Shown here piece after piece: positions 11,775 through 23,735 of a stretch of DNA of 64,000 nt. Source of the DNA: Hymenopellis radicata (taxonomy: Eukaryota; Basidiomycota; Agaricomycetes; Agaricales; Physalacriaceae). The position numbers were made by a program, and so were the translations under genes. The stretch covers positions 1-64,000 of the forward strand of contig JADNRX010000163.1 of the NCBI GenBank assembly GCA_015501595.1, given 5' to 3'. The notes beneath the pieces were generated by a model. The model saw only the letters and a program-made list of their open reading frames with translations, made no database searches and had not been told where the DNA came from. Numbering within the stretch: position 1 is the first letter of the stretch; each line of letters begins with the position of its first letter.

Positions 11775-12340
11775 ATACGCTCGCACTCGATACCTTCTTT
11801 TTCAATGATTTCGGTTACCACTGCGATTTCTGAGGGGACCTCATTCGGTTTGTGTTGATAGAATTTTGCTTACCATCTCGTGTTACATCTGATGTCTGCG
11901 CTTTTTCAGACATGGCGATGGACAAGGAAACAGCAGATGCCTTGTCTGCCTCATACAATGAAATGAAGGCGGACGGCAGGAACATGGACGCGATCACTTG
12001 GAACCCTGATCCCCAAGAAGCTCAAATGGTTTGTTGAACAACACCTTCCTTCCGAGTCGTCTTCGCATCGTACTCACGCGACCCTCAGAAAACTCGACTC
12101 CCTGCGGCACAAGTCACAACTCGCCGCCGGATTTCCTGTAGCCACTTTTTGGCCGTACAAACTCGTCGCCCATCTAATCAACCTCTGCATCGCTAAGCAC
12201 GGACTCAACGTGCAAACGCAAACGCTAGTGCGCTCTGTATCCTCAGCAGGGCCGAATGGAGGCTGGATGTTGAAAACAAACCGTGGCGAATCAAAGGACA
12301 TGACGAATACGTTCACAGCGACGCTACTGTCGGAGTTTGT
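11775..12340 (+). pseudogene. Relic of a FAD-dependent oxidoreductase (DAO family)
   Basis: Two joined segments look like the middle of a fungal FAD-dependent oxidoreductase of the glycine/D-amino-acid oxidase superfamily. After an acceptor at about 11910 the frame reads MAMDKETADALSASYNEMK. An intron (about 12029-12090) then joins KLDSLRHKSQLAAGFPVATF, WPYKLVAHLINLCIAKHG and KTNRGESKDM. A weak upstream piece (FNDFGYHCDF, about 11803) may be the preceding exon and ends in a stop. The N-terminal dinucleotide-binding GxGxxG part and the C-terminal half are missing. The family call rests on the pattern WPYKLVxHL...NVQTQT...W..KTNRG, recognised from memory. It is best read as a truncated non-functional copy. 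Confidence 0.5.
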
Positions 12341-12588
12341 CGGACGTATATATCTGTTCCACAGTGCTCAGAGAATATAGATTTGGTGCTTTCTCCGTGG
12401 CGACAGCACTACGTGGTCATGCATGCTTGTAGGGGCATATGAATTATTGGAGTCAAACAACAAAGTCTATTTTCAGGTAGCAAATGTATACTTCACGGTG
12501 TCGTAGTGGTACAGTACGTTAATCATTAAAGGCATGGTATCAATCGCAGATTGAAAGAATCGCGGATAAGTGGGTATGGGTTCCTCAG

Positions 12589-15380
12589 TCACCCCAACCA
12601 AAGCATCTTGGACTGATCGATCCTGCGAGACTGCCCGATTTTCCATGGAAGAGATTCCCCTCCCGTCATCTGTGCTTCTACTCCTGCATCAACCGAGGCA
12701 CGTCTCCAGACACGATCCGGTTGAATGAAGGCAGGAGAGTCCTCGAAAGGTGCGCCATTGAAAGAAATGATGTTCAATGAGGGACAAGCACGAAAGAAGA
12801 CGACTGCGTAATCGTGTTGGCGACGGTCACCCCCATCATCACTTGGAAAGTCACTTCGACGAAGACGGAAACTGAGCAGCCCGTAGGAAAGTGTGAGGAT
12901 CAAGATGCTCAGGTTCGGTAGTGAGCTAGCGACAATGCTGCTAAGTGTGTCCTTGAGAAGGCAGTGTCAGAAGCGCACGGAGTGGAAAGGAGCAACGACG
13001 TACCATCATGGTATCCTTGTCCTTGGCGTATTCATTGAGAGCCATGTCCAAGCAATACAGGTCAGGGAACGCTCGTCCCAGGCTGTCCAACACAACACGA
13101 GCCTGTCGATCTCCATCAGGTCCATCGATATAAGTCACTTTGTTGGCCAGGTGGACCGCCTTCATTGTGTGCGAAGTCGCCGAGATGTGATTCACGTTGA
13201 ACCCCACTCCCAAATCCAAGCTCTCCGCACAAGGAGGAAATCCACTGATCGGATACAGATCAACGGCAGCATGTCGAAGGAGCTTACACTCCGACAAATC
13301 GAGGGGCCCAAAGTCTTCAACAAAAATGGTGAAACCAGCAAAGGTCGTATCAAAGGATACATGGAGGAAGGTGATGGCGGGAAAGCATCGCCGCAGCAGG
13401 AGTCTTAACAAGGGCCCAGTTAATGCGGAGCGAATGCTGAAGTGCTCAACCAGGGGACAAAGAGGAAACATCCCAAGATCGCCGATAGCACCCAGAGATT
13501 GTGGATGGAGATCCAACCGACGTAGTGCATGTGCACTCATTTTGACTAGGTGGCATAGTAAATGGAGGTCTTGTTGCTCTGCTGGGAGTGCATTTCGCAC
13601 CAAGTCAGACTGCTTGACCTCAAGCGACTGGAGACTCCATGAAGGATCACGGTCTGCAGGCTCTATACAGCGCGGTGCCCCGTGCGGAGACTCGGCAGCG
13701 TCATGGTCCAATGAAGCATCTCGAGGAAGGTATGAAATAGTCAAGGCCTGAAGACAAGGCCAACGGCGAATGAGATCAGGGATGATATATTGGAGTCTTT
13801 CTTTGCACCACGAGGAGTCTCGGGCGGCGCATGTTGCGCAGATAGGATGCGGGACAAGCAGGTTGAGGTGCGATAGGTTGATCATGCGTTCCACGATGGG
13901 ATCGTGGATATTGAACCCGTATTTTGAATGTCTGAAACGTGGGTCTTCTGGAACGCCACACGCTCGAAGAGTGAATGTACGGAGGCGCAAGCATAACTCT
14001 GGCTGAGCTAAGAGCAGCGCGAGGAGCTTTGAGAAGCGCCTAGAGATGACATCCACAACTCCAGGATCACCATCAATATAATTATGATAGAGCGGATGGA
14101 AATCATCAATGATACCCATGGGGTTCGTGTAGATGAGCTCGGGACAGACCTTCCGCAGCTGGGTACAAACACCCATGATGGACAAAAGGGCGCGAGTTGG
14201 GAGATAGGAAAGTATACAGAGATGGAGCTCTGGGGGTAACGATAGGAATGAGACTGGAGCGGCTGCAAGACACGCGCGATGATCCGAGCCATACATGGTC
14301 AAATCTGCTGATGGTGTATTAAATCGGCGGACAAACGCGACTGGATCGGATGCATCTAGGGAGTGCACATTGAATGCGCTGCCTAGATTCTGTAGTTGCA
14401 ACAGGATCACAGCCGTCAACTGTTCAGGGCCGAAATAGACCGGATATGTCCTATGCAGTGCGCGCGCCGTGAAAAAGGACTCCGTCATAACTGCATACCA
14501 TGATACTAGGAAATTGAAGCAACGAGAACCGTAGTGATGCATCTTTTCCAGCAGCTCAGATTGAGTAGGACGAGGGCCCTCCCTCAGGGTACGCCAAAAA
14601 TCGTGATGTAGGCGATCTTCGAAGCCGGCAGCATCGAGGGGGTTCCCATTATTATTGGTGGCTAGTGGCGGATCCCATGCCTGCGACTGCCGCGCAAGAC
14701 GAAGAAGATCTGAATGGCAATCGCGATCTCGCGCAACTGCTAGGATGATATTGACAAGGAGGAAATTGGAGAAGGTTAAGTTGACGTATGCAATGATCCC
14801 CTTGTCGTAATCTTTTTCATAAGAGCCTTCAAAGGATATTAGAATGAAAATGGACCAAGTCGACGGAAGAACGTACGCCTCGGCGGTAGACTGTAGTGGA
14901 ACCCCGCCATAGCTGCCAGTTTGATTTTGATACTCTGAGCCAGGCGTAGCAATGCTGGAAGGAATTGAAACTGGTTTGGAGGCTCTGTCATTGCAACCAC
15001 TAGAAGAGCCGATACGGCACGATGAGTACCGATCGTTGCCAGGGAGGACCTCTCCTCCCAGGTGACTTTCTGCGTATACTGTTGCGGATCAGGGACTATT
15101 GCGGAGGGGCGGTGCATTCCTGCGACTCTGCTGAGGTACTCGTCTGGAAAGAGAGCATCATCATCGACGCCAAGGTCTCTCCATGCCTGTATTGACGCGT
15201 TGGGTTTCGGGACTGTGGACCGCCTTCTCTCCGCGTCATCAGCAATGGCAGATGCAAGTGAGCCGGCAAACACAGTGAAGTCGGCGTCCCTTGCCTCAAT
15301 CGTCGACGAGCCCTGTATGGCGAACTCGGATTCGTCGCTGGAGGACGTTGACGTGATCTGGACATGCCGGACAAATACTA
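12589..15380 (-). CDS. F-box / LRR-like protein (5' end unresolved)
   Basis: The main exon 12941 to about 14830 carries an F-box (SLPPELHLCILSYLPTRALL plus MGVCTQLRKVC), followed by leucine-rich, irregularly repeated text typical of basidiomycete F-box proteins. A clean intron (about 12956-13009, joining KDKDTMM to DTLSSIVASSLPNL) leads to the last exon, which stops at 12589. Upstream, an intron ending TTTGAAG (about 14838-14887) joins SLPPRR to SYEKDYDKGIIAYV, so the protein continues into an Ala/Ser-rich N-terminal part reaching about 15380. No in-frame ATG is seen there, so further exons probably lie to the right. F-box proteins recruit substrates to SCF ubiquitin ligases; the substrate is unknown. 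A long plus-strand frame inside it (12893-13408) is its antisense shadow. Confidence 0.7.
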
Positions 15381-15440
15381 CAGAGGTTTGATGAGCAGCT
15401 CTAGATGGTTATCATGCACTGACAATGCCATGGTATAGTT

Positions 15441-15920
15441 TCAGATTGATAGGCAGGATGCATGCCGCCGGTCGCGCCAAGCAGCGATGGACGACTCGAT
15501 CGATTGTGGTGGGCGGACCGAAGAGATGCCGACGTGCCGGACATGAATTCTACAAAATGTATTGTTCCGTGTCGGCGAATTAAATGCCGAAGGTTGTGGC
15601 GCACAGACGTGACTTAGCAGTTCGTATACAGCGGGGGAGATATTGGACGTGTTGTTTGGATCAAATGGCGGAGAAGGGTTGAAAGAAAAACCTTGTTGAA
15701 GGACGTGTACAATCTTTGTAAAGGTATACAAAGATTGTACAGTGTTTCTGAGAAGTCCTGCTTTAAACAGGAGAGTATTATCGTCTATGATAAACAGTCT
15801 TCTGATCCACAAGTTACTGGGGCTTGGGGTCATCATGACCATGCTAGTAAAAGAACGCCACACGACATTTGCCGCATCCCGTGCACCGCCAAATGGAGGC
15901 ACCCGACTGGACACGCACAA
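15441..15920 (-). CDS. Unrecognised frame, possibly a membrane-protein exon
   Basis: A minus-strand frame of about 159 codons with hydrophobic stretches (RRLFIIDDNTLLFKAGLL, SLYTFTKIVHVL). It ends in a segment HVRHVGISSV that resembles the start of the next downstream coding stretch (FVRHVQITSTS at about 15360). It could be the end of a multi-span membrane protein or 5' exons of the F-box gene. I cannot decide. A perfect 15-base inverted repeat lies inside it. Confidence 0.25.
   Translation of the reverse strand: MCVSSRVPPFGGARDAANVVWRSFTSMVMMTPSPSNLWIRRLFIIDDNTLLFKAGLLRNTVQSLYTFTKIVHVLQQGFSFNPSPPFDPNNTSNISPAVYELLSHVCAPQPSAFNSPTRNNTFCRIHVRHVGISSVRPPQSIESSIAAWRDRRHASCLSI
15706..15741. repeat. 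Perfect 15-base inverted repeat, 6-base loop
   Basis: The left arm TGTACAATCTTTGTA (15706-15720) and right arm TACAAAGATTGTACA (15727-15741) are exact reverse complements around the loop AAGGTA. Confidence 0.9.
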
Positions 15921-17056
15921 AGAAAGTGAAAGGGATCCCCCGACAACACAAGCCAGTAGTGCAGTGGCAAGGTCATCGTAGCCTTGTGTTGCAAGCAGAG
16001 CACAAGGGATAGGGAAGGCAAAAATAAGTTAACCAGATACTGGAGGCTATGCCTCCGTAATAGCGGTTAAGCTATTAAGAACAGATACTACACTTGATCT
16101 AAGCCAGAGCGAGTGGCAAGGAATCGGACAGGAAAGGCAGGTCTTTATATAGTGGCGCAATGCGCACGGACCATGAGAGTGAGTCACTGCTGTCTGACTG
16201 TTTACTGAGACAGCGCGTACGTGAAACAGCTGCCGGTGCGGCGCTATGAGGACGAGCTGACGCAGTGATTTCAGTCCGATTGTTTTCAAAGTTCATGGAC
16301 GGAAATTGGATTTCACAGGAACCGATCTCGAATAACTTAAATTGAGCTTGTAGAGACGGACTGGAATTAGATGCTATCCGGGTAAGTTACTCACGCGGTT
16401 CCATGATCTCAAAGACGTCTCGCGTCCTTGTCAACCTTCAAGAGACTATCATGCCTGATGATCAGCAAGAACTCGTCCAAACGGAAGTGGTATGCACTTT
16501 CGAGCTCGACTTCAATGGGAACCGCAGCGCTCAGTACGGAGAAGGCGGCGAGGAGGACAGACATGGTAGAATCATCGGTGAGGAGGCAGTACTGGTACAG
16601 ATCGTTTTCGGCGCCCAAGAAGTTGTAACAGAAAGAAGTCGGCCAATGAACGAGGTCTTGGATTATCTGTGTTCGTCGGAGAAGTGCGCTTCGATGAATA
16701 CTACTGAATCGGTCAAAAAGAAGCGATAGAAATAAGCGTCGACGAGTTCGAGGGATGGAAGCAGGAAGAAACCGAGGTTCAACGATCACGAGATTGGAAG
16801 GCGCGGCGACTGAACTCGCACGGTAAGAACTTGGTTCAAAGCTTTGACCCCCCCCCCCCCTCGTCGCGGTGGTACAACGATGACATTGAAAGATAAAAAT
16901 GAGTACACTGGAAAACATGGTGATGACTGTGGACACTATGTGCCGTTCTACCTACCTACAGGCATTGTATATGCGTCCATGACACCCACTTGATGATACA
17001 ACTACGCAAGCATATTCGGGCAGCTTGCTAAGAAACCATGTCCGAAGCGGAAACTT
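15921..17056. other. Region without a supported gene
   Basis: About 1.1 kb. A minus-strand frame of 175 codons (16409-16936) crosses a run of about eleven C bases at 16849-16860 and has no recognisable domain. It may be exons of the same unknown membrane-type gene as 15441-15920. Confidence 0.3.
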
Positions 17057-18731
17057 TCATAGACTCCGAGTCTTGAAGACGAAAGGGCTCTCGTCGAAAG
17101 GCGCGTTCCCCCATTCCGAATCGAAGGAAGCTTCTCTGAAAGGAGCGGCTTTCCTGGGATGTATCTGAACGGGTGCAGCGAGATCCAGAGTGCTAGTGAT
17201 ATTCGCGTTACTGACTGAAACACCAGCAGGTGGGGCAGTCGCGTTGACTCTGGGAGCAGACGTCTCGACTTTGAGAGCCGAAACGTTTCTCGAACCTTGA
17301 GCCCTGTCGTCCGTCTTCTTCTTCGTCGGCGCAGCAAGCTTAAACTGATTCATAATCAAAAGATACTTGAGCCATTTCAGCTTGTCCACAGCGTCCTGCC
17401 CATTCACCCAGACGAAACCAGGACTCACTGGCGGCTCAACACCAGGAACCGAAAGGAGAACACGGAAATCTTGGAACCCTGTGAATGTTTCACGAGCGAG
17501 AAGCTGTTGTCCGGCACAGAGGACCGGCGGGTCGGGGAGGGACATGATGAATCTGGCGAGGTCGTCGTTCTGCAGGATTTGAAACGCAGGACGTGCTGGA
17601 ATTAAGTGAGTATGTTTGGATGGAACAAAGTACTAGATACGACGAACCTTGGACTTGACGATGCGCTGTGACCCGTCGCTTGTTTCTTCCTCCGTCAATT
17701 TTCGCTTCGGTGCGCCGATGATCGGAGGCTGAGACGATATGCCACTGCTCCGTGATACAGGCAGGGATTGAGGACGGACAGATTTGCGGGTGAGTACGCG
17801 TGGAGCCCTCTGTGGTAGCGGTAGAGTAATGCGAGGTCGATCTACGGCCATCGGAGCCTGTACTGGCAACACGGGTGTCGCTTCGGTATTCGGCGTGCGA
17901 GGGTCCTGGGGTAACTGAGCCCTCCGTGGTAGAATGAGCGAGAGGACATTGAGGTATGGTAATAGCGAACACACCTCTTTGTTCGCAGGTGGAACTATAG
18001 GATTTTCCTTAAGGTAGGCGGCCAGCGTCTCCTTGACGAGTGTGGTAGCCTAAACGAAGCCATTGTTAGTGGTTGTCGGGAATTCCGTGAGGCAATCGCA
18101 GGCGTACAAATGTGTTCCGATGAGGTCGACCACCGATCATGAGAGGATAAAGGACGCCTGCGATGGGTAGTGTGTTGAGCAAGTCGAAGAGGCTCACATG
18201 CTCTTTGTTCGACGCGGCGGGATCGTCAAATATGGTAGGCATTGGCGGTTTGTTCGCAGTGAGTGTGATGTCTAGAAATCGCGTGAGATTAAGCTCAGTC
18301 GCCCAGTAATCGCCATAAACTCACCGTGAATAAAAACAGGGAGAGTCGCGCGAGGCTGGGTAGTGGAAACTGACTTCGCATAAGTACTCTCAAGAGGATG
18401 GGTGATATCATCAGAGTGGAGCTGAGTCTGAACGCGGCGATGAGGCGACAAAGCGTTAATTGATTAACATTGAACGTACGTTCATGTCCTGAACAGGGGC
18501 AGCAGAACGCCTCTGAAAGGAGCCATCCTCCGAGACTGGCGTATCCTGGACAAAGCGGCTGTCAGTGATTGTTGTGGGCGCCATAATTAGGAACCAATGG
18601 CGCACGTCTTTGTTTCCATCAAATGGAGCAATATGAGAAGCATCTTCGACGGGTGGTTTGTTGAGTAAGTTGGCCAGTAGTTGGTCCTGTTTGTTCCACT
18701 CGTAGAGTTGGTCGAATACGCCGTTTCCCAT
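17057..18731 (-). CDS. Family gene A: Pro-rich, KRK-containing unknown protein
   Basis: A multi-exon gene with a paralog at 33405-35302 (gene B). ATG 18731 starts MGNGVFDQLYEWNKQDQ. After two introns comes the conserved block MPTIFDDPAASNKEHVSLFD, then LLNTLPIAGVLYPLMIGGRP. An intron leads to ATTLVKETLAAYLKENPIVPP, then a Pro-rich segment ends in a basic stretch (PKRKLTEEETSDG, a possible nuclear signal) with an intron right after it. The last exon holds SLPDPPVLCAGQQLL and GFQDFRVLLSVPG, a low-complexity tail and a stop at 17057. Paralog comparison confirms most splice sites. I recognise no known domain. The basic cluster and disordered Pro/Ser/Ala regions suggest a nuclear or scaffold-type protein; this is inference only. 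Confidence 0.6.
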
Positions 18732-18894
18732 TTTGCAGCCGCGATGATCTGTAAAAGTCGAATAAGACAACAATGACAACTGTGGTAGCCAAGAACTCAC
18801 TGATAATAAAAGAACAAATAATCTAAAACGAGAATAGAGGTCAATGGCAGGTGTTAGACGATGGGTGGGGAATTGCTGACTGCACAAGCGAGGA

Positions 18895-18902
18895 ATATAT
18901 AT
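18895..18902 (-). promoter_or_regulatory. TATA-like box upstream of gene A
   Basis: An alternating AT octamer lies about 165 bases upstream of ATG 18731, a plausible core promoter. Further upstream (about 18920-19090) is a stretch conserved before gene B: CTTTGTTCGAC, AAACGGG and GCGCCACACTG appear in the same order. Confidence 0.35.
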
Positions 18903-19469
18903 ACCTGAGCATTAACCAACACTCTTTGTTCGACCAAACGGGACGATTTGGTTGTATCCACATGGATACGCTACCTTGAGGATTGTCCGAGAGCGTGGAT
19001 GGTCTAAGAAGTCATATATAAACGCGCTTTCAACTGGAGAAGTGGCATTTCAAGTGGCACGAGACCCTTAAGTAAGGTGCGCCACACTGGGGACTGCATT
19101 AATCGCCTGGCAATGGGTCCGTACGGACTTCTTGTTTTGAGAAAAGGAGAGCGCACCGGAACTCAATACTGGAAAACGAAAAGAGACCGCGCGATTCCTT
19201 ATTTGACGGAAGGCAATTGAGGGCTTGCGGAGAATCCAAATGTTCAGACACGGGAAGAACGGTACGCGCGCAGACTAAGCATACTGCATAGCAGCCCCGT
19301 AAATGTCGAGTCTTCCTAGTTCTTAACTGGAATTATCTGCAATGAACAACGTTTAGCTCCAGCGTTTTGGCCGCAAATGCTTCCAGGAATTTCCGGATCT
19401 TGCCGCAGGATATACGAAAAAGTTTCAAGTAGCCAGGATAGAGATAGAGTGCAACATTTGTGGATTGTG

Positions 19470-20106
19470 TGGAAGGGTGAAGGAAAGAGCAAACTGCCGC
19501 CGGCAAGCGGTGCCAAGGTTGCTTTCCTTCCATCATCATCTCCCCGACATGCCGCCATAGGGATAACCGGACGACTCACGAAAACAGGATGAATCGCTCT
19601 CTTCTACATCTGTCCGCCGTGTATGCAGGCGACTCCTATCTCGGTCAACGGCAACCGAGGATTGTAAACGAACGGGCATGAAAAACGGAAACGGAGATCT
19701 GCAGTCATTACAGCGGCAAAGAATACGCGTTCAAGATGCGCTGTACAGGTCTCCGCGCTGCGCAATAGTACGTCTGCCTTTTTCGGGCATTTCATTCTCA
19801 TATACCGTCTGCCAGTTGCATCCCGGCTACAAGAACGGCACAACTGGCGACCCCCTTGGCGGTTCCGTGTTCGTGTAAAAAGATCATCCCGCAGTGAGCT
19901 TTCGAGTTAATTTTTGGCTTGGAGGAAATGTCCTGACGAAAAGGCAGACTTGCGGACGCGGTCCAGCCTTGAAGATACTCGGTTTTAAGGCATCATCTTC
20001 ACGTTAACAAATGGTACCGGAATGGCTGGTCAACAGCCACGACTTAACATACTATGGGACAGCCAAGGACGGCTATTGGGCGTGGTGATATTCGCGGTGT
20101 TATCAC
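19470..20106 (-). repeat. Dispersed repeat, copy S
   Basis: Matches copies at 27690, 36225, 41100 and 44548 when read on the minus strand. Shared landmarks in order are CCCAATAGCCGTCC, GAGTCGCCTG, GTCCGGTTAT, GATGATGGAAGGAAAGCAA and CTTGCCGGCGGCA. There is no open frame of note and no clear terminal repeat. About 130 bases further out (20175-20215) it shares a tail TACGTGTAAAA...CTTGACTT with copy T. It lies upstream of gene A. Confidence 0.65.
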
Positions 20107-20552
20107 GAAGACATCGACGCGTTAGGAGTGACAATATTGAGAGAGTGCGCTTGCGAGCTAGTCCTGGTCAACAGTAATTCCTACGTGTAAAAGGTATTCA
20201 CTTGACTTGAGTACGGTAACTTACTTGGTTTCTCTTGGATTCAGTTTGATATAGAATCGGGTGCGTCGTTTGTAACCTTACATCTGCATGGATGAAATCT
20301 AACTTGCCTTTAGAATATTTGCTTTGTGCAACCGGCGCCCGTCGTACCGTACGACCATTAAGTCCCAGGTATGCGTGATGGTGGTGCCATGCGCCCAACT
20401 ACCTAGACGCCGTCAAGTTACCCGCGCCAGCTTCCTCATGTCGACATCATCGACGGGCGGAACGAAGCGACTTGTCCGAATATAAACCTACGAATCACGA
20501 CCTCTGTCACGGCGCTGATGTAGATTCCCATTTCGCTTTCTAAGTGCGGCGC

Positions 20553-21455
20553 ACTTCCTCTTCAGCTAGCAAGGGCACCGCGCGAGGTCATCACCTTCAT
20601 GGACAGTGACTCGGAGGATGAGACAGCGATTGGTTTCCTCTCAATGTCCACAACGATAAATTCTACGAAAGTGCTCCGCAATTTTACAACAAGAGGCCCC
20701 AAGAATTTGACCCTTTGAAGGAAGTAGGAAGAAACGTTAAAGGGAAGGAGCCGTGCGCTTGGTGGATGCAACGAAGAGGTGGGACATATTCCTTGGCCTT
20801 GAATCCAACAATCTGCTGGAACGACTTTGTTAGACGGAGTTCATCCCGCAGCTCAAGTTCGAGCAGAACAAGAATTTCAAGCCCAGATTCCTCAAGATGG
20901 AAGAAGCCGGGCTAATTGCTGTACGAGCATTACCTCTTTCCGATTTCCTTAGACCTGACACTCTCGCAGTAGGACGGTGGAGGCTTGTCGGCCATAGCAG
21001 AGGATGATGGTTGAGGCCAGAAAAAATTAGGCAAAGGACTCATCAATCTCTAGGAAGAACTCCGACTGAATGAAGGTAAACACGATTCCTGTCTGTGCAA
21101 ACTCGAACATTCTTCCAGCGCGTTCTAGGAGCAAACTCCGGCGCATGAGCCCTATTATGAAGTCGTCCACAGTTTCGCGAGTGACTATCCCTAATAGCAG
21201 AACACCTCTGGCAAGCAATGAAGGTAAATATTGTATTTAGGATACCTTCGCTCGTCTGACTGTGTCTGTCATCAGTTCGACGTTACTCCTCCCAAGATTG
21301 CGGAAACCATCCGCACCGTCCGCACGGCGTAATAGCCCACGCCCCGGACTTCAAGGGCAAATAGCACGCTCAATGGACCGCGACTCTACACATTCAGAAG
21401 GTGAGGCTTGTCAGTATGAAAGCTAACCTCTTCTGAAGACTGGCTACGGACGAGT
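20553..21455 (+). pseudogene. Degenerate duplicated gene, copy 2
   Basis: The second copy of the relic at 10561-11395, in the same orientation and by eye well over 80 percent identical in blocks. It keeps MDSDSEDETAIGFLS, CGACGTTACTCCTCCCAAG and the block around GACTTCAAGGGCAAAT. It has an extra stretch absent from copy 1 (about 21128-21190) and other stops. The intron before its first exon has lost its GT donor. Neither copy can encode a full protein. Confidence 0.55.
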
Positions 21456-21720
21456 GTGAAGGTTATTGAGGAGCGCTCGGAGGACGAAGAGAACCGAATA
21501 CTTGGAAATGCACTGCTTATGGAGTTGAAGAAGTGAAAAGGGAGCGCTTATGGCGAGAGAGGCAACGGCAGTGGTTCACTTGATGGCGTGTCATATGGAA
21601 TGAGTGTCTTTAAATGGTATATATACAAGACATGGAACTAATAGATACTACAATGAATGTGAAAATCTAGGGCTACAGACGATGATAGCGACGAGGACAG
21701 AAACGATTAGCTAGTATAGA

Positions 21721-22653
21721 TTAGGTAGGGGAATTATAAGAAATTGGCGGTGAACGGGGACAAGAGTCGCTTGAATATAGCTGTTGAGAAAGATTAACGA
21801 CGCGGAAGGCGATCGAAGGAGATTCACGCGTACCAACTGTGGGACTTTCAGGAGGAGGAGCAAGATCCATAGGCGGGTCATGGCAATGGTGCATGTGCAG
21901 AGCTTGTTTAGTTTCAAAGCAAGCTTCGCATCCTTGACATTCGAAGGCACTGGAGGAACAATCAATACTGAAGCCATCGAATAAACACAAGAACAACGTA
22001 CAGTCCATCAACCTCGTTCGCAATGTCGTGCAGCGCGAGGTGCATCTTAAGGCCACGAGCATTTCTTAGGGTGTCTCGGCACCCAGTCCGAGGGCAAACG
22101 AGAGATTCTCTCTGCGAGGCGCCGTACTTGTTCATTTCGGAGATGGTCTCCTTGCGCTGCAAGTAGCTTGTAAGTAGAAGCCCGAAGAATAAGACACCGA
22201 ACTTACAGCATCGGCCAGAATTCGCTCGCAGGCTGGGTCGTATCTAAGTGTTGAGCCTTTGGCCTCGAAGAGCGTGGGTCGAGCGATGAGCTCCAACTCT
22301 ATACCAGAGTTATCCAAGCCCACAAGAGTAGTACCCTCGCTGGCTGCAGAAGAGTTGCTGCTGGTGCACGACGAAGATAATTCGCGATGCGGTACGATGA
22401 TGGTCAGCTTCTTGCGATATCTAGAGACGATTTCCTGCGCGGGAGACGCGACTGATGCATCAGACGTCTGCCTAGACGCCGGGGGACAGGGAGCATGGAA
22501 CTCCCAAGTACTACGTGCCTCTGTCTCGTCGCAGGGCGCGTCGGAGAAGACGTTAAAGTTGGCGGGGAAGATGGCGCCGTGACGCTTTTTGGGTGACGGC
22601 GAAGACTGGTCTTTGTTCATGAAAGTGTGAACGAGGGCGCCGAGCGAAACCAT
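21721..22653 (-). CDS. C2H2 zinc-finger protein
   Basis: A three-exon gene. ATG 22653 starts MVSLGALVHTFMNKDQSSPS. The first exon is Ser/Pro-rich and disordered. A 50-base intron joins to RKETISEMNKYGASQ and a finger CPRTGCRDTLRNARGLKMHL-ALH. A second intron (GTACGTTG...CTCCAG) joins to a second, shorter finger-like segment CQGCEACFETKQALHMHHCH. A Ser/Pro-rich tail stops at 21721. The first finger has good C2H2 spacing, while the second is shortened and may not fold the same way. A nucleic-acid-binding role is likely from the family; the target is unknown. A TATA-like box stands about 100 bases upstream. Confidence 0.65.
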
Positions 22654-22751
22654 TGTAGATAGGTCGGAAGTGGTAAGGGACCGGTAGGTGTAGAACGTGT
22701 GGTGAGCGATGAGCTTTGAGGGTCTGCGGCAACCAAGAGCGAGTACAAGCC

Positions 22752-22759
22752 TATATATA
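22752..22759 (-). promoter_or_regulatory. TATA-like box upstream of the C2H2 gene
   Basis: An alternating TA octamer lies about 100 bases before ATG 22653, in position for a core promoter. Confidence 0.35.
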
Positions 22760-22829
22760 CATCGCCACGATGCGTTGAAATGATAATGCGCGCGATGCCA
22801 TTGTTTAACGCGTCCACTGATCAAAAAAA

Positions 22830-23735
22830 TGTGCTGTTGCCTTATCAGGAAGACAATGCGGGGTCTGTTAAAATGTCATTGTACTTCTAGGACCACCGGG
22901 TCAGGTTGAACGGTGTGGCCCCAGAACTACAATGGCAACTAATCTGTGGAGAAATCAGGGCGGACAAAGAGCAAGAGACATTACCCAAGAGGATAATGCA
23001 TTGGGCGCACTTCTGTGGAACACGCACGGTGTTCAGGACTCAAATCGATGCCGACAGTCAGTCGTGTGAGATCTAAACGCAGTTAATTTCTGAGAATAAT
23101 TTAGCTTGATAGCCATTAAGCGCGTAACCAGATGCCGCCTACAAAGATTGTGAAATTCTTGACTTGATGGGAGGTCAGAAAGGCGCCACAACCCGAAGTA
23201 AGCAGTTCCCGAGTTCGGCGTTCTTCGGGTAACATCACGCTATGTCACGTTTTTGGTCACGACGCGTCGTGAAGTCTTTTGCTGTCTTTTGCTCTTCTTG
23301 AATGTCGTGTCTTGGTAACCACTAGCATTTCAGACCGTCTGCTAGACGCATACCGGCTGCGGCGACAACGCCGCTCTTCAAGGTTCCACTTCCAATACAG
23401 GAAATTTACTGACGAAGAGTCACACTCGTGAACGGAATGAGATGGAAAAATGAGATATCATAGCAGTCGGGACAGCGTCTGAGTCAGACAGCGAGGTAGC
23501 CATCGACTATCAGCTGTTGCATCTCCTCGTCAGAGGTGAGAACTACTGCGCGCTGCGCCAAGGAGGCGGGGTCTGTTTTAGGAAAGACGGGCCCATCTCT
23601 CACGCCGCCATTATAGTATCCAAAAAGAGCGAACAATAGCGATGTGCACAAACAACGCCATCACGTGTGCCAGTGTTATTCCGCTTAAATAGTGTGGGCA
23701 CCATTGTCTCAACTCGACTCGACTCTTTCCCAACA
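22830..23735. other. Intergenic, nothing recognised
   Basis: About 900 bases between divergent genes. I found no coding region or copy of the dispersed repeats. It probably holds both promoters. Confidence 0.4.

Noticed and set aside
12893..13751. Two long plus-strand frames
   Set aside because: They lie opposite the F-box gene exon, which has recognisable domain text and matching splice sites.
16849..16860. Run of about eleven C bases
   Set aside because: Probably a simple homopolymer whose exact length may be a sequencing artefact; not treated as a feature.
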